From NCBI GenBank assembly GCA_000226015.1, contig JH154101.1:328161-352618 (forward strand): a DNA stretch of 24,458 nt, in the 5' to 3' direction. Source of the DNA: Mnemiopsis leidyi. Lineage: Eukaryota > Ctenophora > Tentaculata > Lobata > Bolinopsidae. Under the pieces are notes generated by a model that saw only the letters and a program-made list of their open reading frames with translations, searched no databases and was not told the DNA's origin. Of the stretch, positions 21,202-24,458 are shown piece after piece (within the stretch, counting starts at the first letter, position 1; every line of letters starts with the position of its first letter). Both the position numbers and the translations under genes were made by a program.

Positions 21202-24200
21202 AATGAGGTCATGCAAACATCATTTTAAAGGAAGTTAAGTCACCATGATCAAACTTTGTCACTTAAACCTATAGTAACTTCTTAGTCTAACTTATATCGG
21301 TTTACCTCTAGTTCCCCAGCGATACTTTGGAAAAATTTTTGTCCTTTATCGCTTCACTTCACAGGGCCTCGTTTTTATCGATTGAATATCCATCATAACA
21401 AAATATTAACGCTCTATTGGGTCAGTGACAACTGACCAGTATCTAGGAAATTGGATTATTAATGAAGGAGCCCGAAGAAGATCGAATTTTTGACCGAGCT
21501 ATCAGTGCAGTCAGACAGAAATGATGCAGATATCATACTTGTCTGGCAATTTCAAGCCGATTTGTCCAGGGGTAGTAGACTCTGGGGTTTCTGAAGTCAA
21601 ATTAATACGTGCTGTCTATCTAGTGAGATCGCTGACTTTTCTTACAACTTTCTAACATCTTCCATTCTCCTCGGGTCCTCATTCCTCGATCCAAAAATCT
21701 TTTAGTCTTTTAGACCAATCTACGACTTCTTCACTAATTCTTCGATTCTTCTTCTTCAGCACAATTTAATCGCGAACACTTTGGTCTTGCTCTGAAATTT
21801 TTCATCATCAAACGTAACAAAGATCGAAGTTGATAATGTTGATCCCTCTGTATCGTCAGAAAAAGAGTTTTACATAATAATATTTGTATATTTACAAAAA
21901 CTCCCTCTACGAGCAGTTATCACTCACAAAAGGGCGCTGTAAATGATCTAATAAGCCCTGACTGATTTAGTGACACTGAAACCCTAACATTTTTTGGTGA
22001 GTATTATTTGGTTTTGTCATTATCAGGATTTAGGTTTCAGTTTTTACAATTACCGATAAATCCCCCTATTGACTGGTGTATCCAAGCGTCTATACTAAGT
22101 ACAGCTCCCCGGCTTGCTCCAGATTCCAAGACTTTTTTGGTAAAGAAGAAGCAAGAGGTTTTGGAAAATATGATCTCACAAGACAGTGCTGGTAAGGCCC
22201 GATGTCATAATACTGCGTCCAGAAATAACTGAATCAGTATGCACAGCTTCCATCTGAGTCGCAGTTGGATGCCCAGATAGCGACAGTTTAAGGACGACCG
22301 CCTGGTTTAAAATCATTGGTCAGGTCCCATGCCAAGGTGAACGGTGGTTGGTGAATTTAAGTGAAGCCTTACAAAAGAGTTTGAAACAATATCGAATTAG
22401 TGTTCCCCCTGAAGTACTTGAAAATTGTTTAAGTACGTAATCAGCGACACGCGACTTAGAACGATAAGAATTCCTCTGTCACGAAAGTAGCCGGCCTGTC
22501 ATAAGATTCCGACTGACAAGTTTAAAAATGCAGCATATGATCTGGGACAGAGTCGTAATGGGAGGGAGAGAGAAAGGAGGAGAGACGTGAGACATGAGCC
22601 GGACCAGACATCAGACATTGTCTGTCAGGCATTGCCAGTCACCCATAAAGGTGTGCGTACCAAGGGGAACTGAATGGTACTTAACTAATGTACCCTAATT
22701 ATGATCATTTCATCTGATTATGCTGTCTAAACATAAGTAATGTTTGTGCCAGTGCAGTCCAAACTGAAACTTGAAGGCCTGCTCGGAAGACCAAGTCAAG
22801 ACTTGTACGCACTGTGTTATCGATAAATAACATCGTCCGTCGAGATCGACAGCGAATGATTTGGCTAACGGCTGAATTAGCGATCTCGACGTTCTCTAAC
22901 GCGATAATCAGTCAATAGGTTGGTCCTGCGAATTGCCCCCGATTGCTGCAAATTATTTTCAAAATTCTGTTAATTCACTTACTAAGAATTGTCGGATGGA
23001 TTTTAGCACTAATCAAGGGCGGATGGGGCTTGATAAATGAGCAGGAATTTGTTAGGTGATTTAACCGAGTTTTGTGCGTAGGATCGGCGTTGCTGGTGTT
23101 GACCCAACGGATTGAGTCCTCGTCTGCACACGTGCCAATGACAAATGTTTAGCCTCCTCCGAGAGTTTAAAGACGCGACGTCTCTTCAAAATTATCCCTT
23201 ACGTTTTCAAAATTCCCACCGACTTCCAGGTAAATCTGAGGTTGCCAGAGTTAAGTTTAACCTTTAAATCAAGCTCCTACATTGCGTGATTGTCGATGTA
23301 AATTTTACTTTGACAATAGAAAATTTGATCCAAAGGAATTATGTTTGTCGCCAAGTGGTTGGAATCACAAATAGGTCCCTAACCCCCATAATCAGCGGTC
23401 ACCTTCAATTCATTATCGGGATATCATCATCCCACATCTGACCCGGATAGCGTAGTACTTTAATTTTCCCAACCTCCAAATCTTTCCCGTCAACTGCCGT
23501 GATCGGAAAATTTAGACCGCTGATCACCGATACGCCTACCAATCCTTTCAACCGGAACCGATAGCACGAACTTCCCTCAGCCTCAACTTGTCTGCAGGTA
23601 CACCGCAGTGTTCGGAACAACTCCCGGTAAAGCAGCGTCCAGCTGGGCAGCAGGGGCAGGTGTAGAAGTGTTGTTAAAACATTTAAACGTGATTAAGGTG
23701 GATAAGTAGAGCGGACTAGCTGCTCGAGGTGACATAACCTTCAATACTTGTGAACTGAGCTCGTGATAACCATTCCGTCGCTATATGATGATGCTGGACA
23801 AATTTAAACATGGCTCCCTCGCAGATGGGATATGATTGAATTTGGAGCCAAGGAGAGGTCGACTTCGATAAGGAAACTGTGAATTGCTTCAACAATTGGT
23901 ATGCATAATTCGATTTGACTTAGAACATACTTTCTGAGCTGGTTTTTCTGAGCAGGCAACTCCCTGAACGTTAACGTATTGTTCTCAGTAGCCGACAGAA
24001 AGTCAGCCCGAACTTGGGGAAGATAAGGAGAGTAGGGCAATTCTTTACTTCAAGCTACAAGGTGTTAAATATTGGCGAAATATTATATCATAATTCCGGT
24101 CTTAAATACTGGAATAGGTCAATTAGCTTAAATTCGATTTCTAAAACATGGATCAGTTCGATTGCACCATGTGAAAATTGGGAAACGAATTATCAGAAAG

Positions 24201-24383
24201 GATCGGTATTTTGTCGGAACGGGACTTCCCAACAGAGATTTGGTAGAAAGCCAGCCATAAAAGCCTCTTCCTTAAAAACAGGAAGGGCATGGCTTTCAGC
24301 TTAGTGACTTAATGAACCCAACTCAGTATACCTGTGTGATTACCTGTTTATAACGTTAAGTAATAAGTATTTAATTAATATCT
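21202..24383. other. Mostly gene-free region with weak exon-like stretches
   Basis: No confident gene. The best candidates are 22041-22191 (plus), and 23405-23620 and 23804-24040 (minus); none has a recognisable domain and they cannot be joined into a model. A pyrimidine-rich tract ending TTCTTCTTCTTCAG at 21759 would make a strong plus-strand acceptor, followed by 23 open codons to a TGA at 21831. A CACGTG box lies at 23129-23134. Confidence 0.4.
22838..22891. repeat. Inverted repeat with nested stem
   Basis: CGTCGAGATCG (22838-22848) is the reverse complement of CGATCTCGACG (22881-22891). Inside, GCTAA (22864-22868) pairs with TTAGC (22876-22880), directly abutting the outer right arm. The result would be a 54-nt hairpin with a one-sided internal bulge. 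Function unknown. Confidence 0.6.

Positions 24384-24458
<75 letters not shown>
24384..24458. repeat. (GA)n microsatellite at window end
   Basis: A GA dinucleotide repeat of at least 75 bp, with one extra A near 24392, runs to the last base of the window. The true length is unknown because the window stops inside it. Confidence 0.97.

Noticed and set aside
21760-21833. Strong polypyrimidine acceptor followed by 23 codons and a stop
   Set aside because: Looks like a terminal exon, but no upstream exon of matching phase was found; a pyrimidine tract can arise by chance.
23405-24040. Two minus-strand open frames of 71 and 78 codons
   Set aside because: Somewhat protein-like composition, but no recognised family, no initiation or splice context, and they cannot be linked in phase.

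Overview
This is animal nuclear DNA: AT-rich, mostly non-coding, with short exons bounded by GT/AG introns, spliced genes on both strands, interstitial TTAGGG-type repeats, a minisatellite and a microsatellite. No prokaryotic or viral layout is visible. The divergent homeobox gene and the DEG/ENaC channel would fit a marine invertebrate, plausibly a spiralian (mollusc, annelid or relative). That placement is inference; nothing here fixes the species.

Layout. 1-336 is a ~47-bp minisatellite. 337-2831 has no recognisable gene. 2832-10007 (+) is a 14-exon gene for a DEG/ENaC-family sodium channel subunit; all splice phases agree and the model gives 610 residues. 10008-10876 holds the convergent 3' ends of two genes, with poly(A) signals facing each other. 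10877-18794 (-) is a homeobox gene: an N-terminal exon with an eh1-type Groucho-binding motif and a Cys cluster, a ~6.2-kb intron, three exons for a 60-residue homeodomain with a rearranged recognition helix, and a 3' exon whose end is uncertain. Its large intron holds a 212-bp inverted-repeat element with a telomere-like core and an apparent 9-bp target duplication. 18.9-19.1 kb looks like the homeobox promoter, with three CACGTG boxes exactly 44 bp apart and three CCAAT boxes. 19.1-24.38 kb has no confident gene; it holds a near-perfect palindrome at 21.1 kb and a few weak exon-like stretches. The window ends inside a long (GA)n tract, so both ends lie in repeats, as at contig ends.

The two genes are tail to tail and need not be functionally related: one encodes a membrane cation channel, the other a probable DNA-binding repressor. 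The most unusual items are the homeodomain helix 3 (Lys at position 48, Trp at 49, Phe at 52), the telomere-repeat inverted element, the channel's missing HG gating motif, and an in-frame TGA between two competing splice acceptors of channel exon 12.
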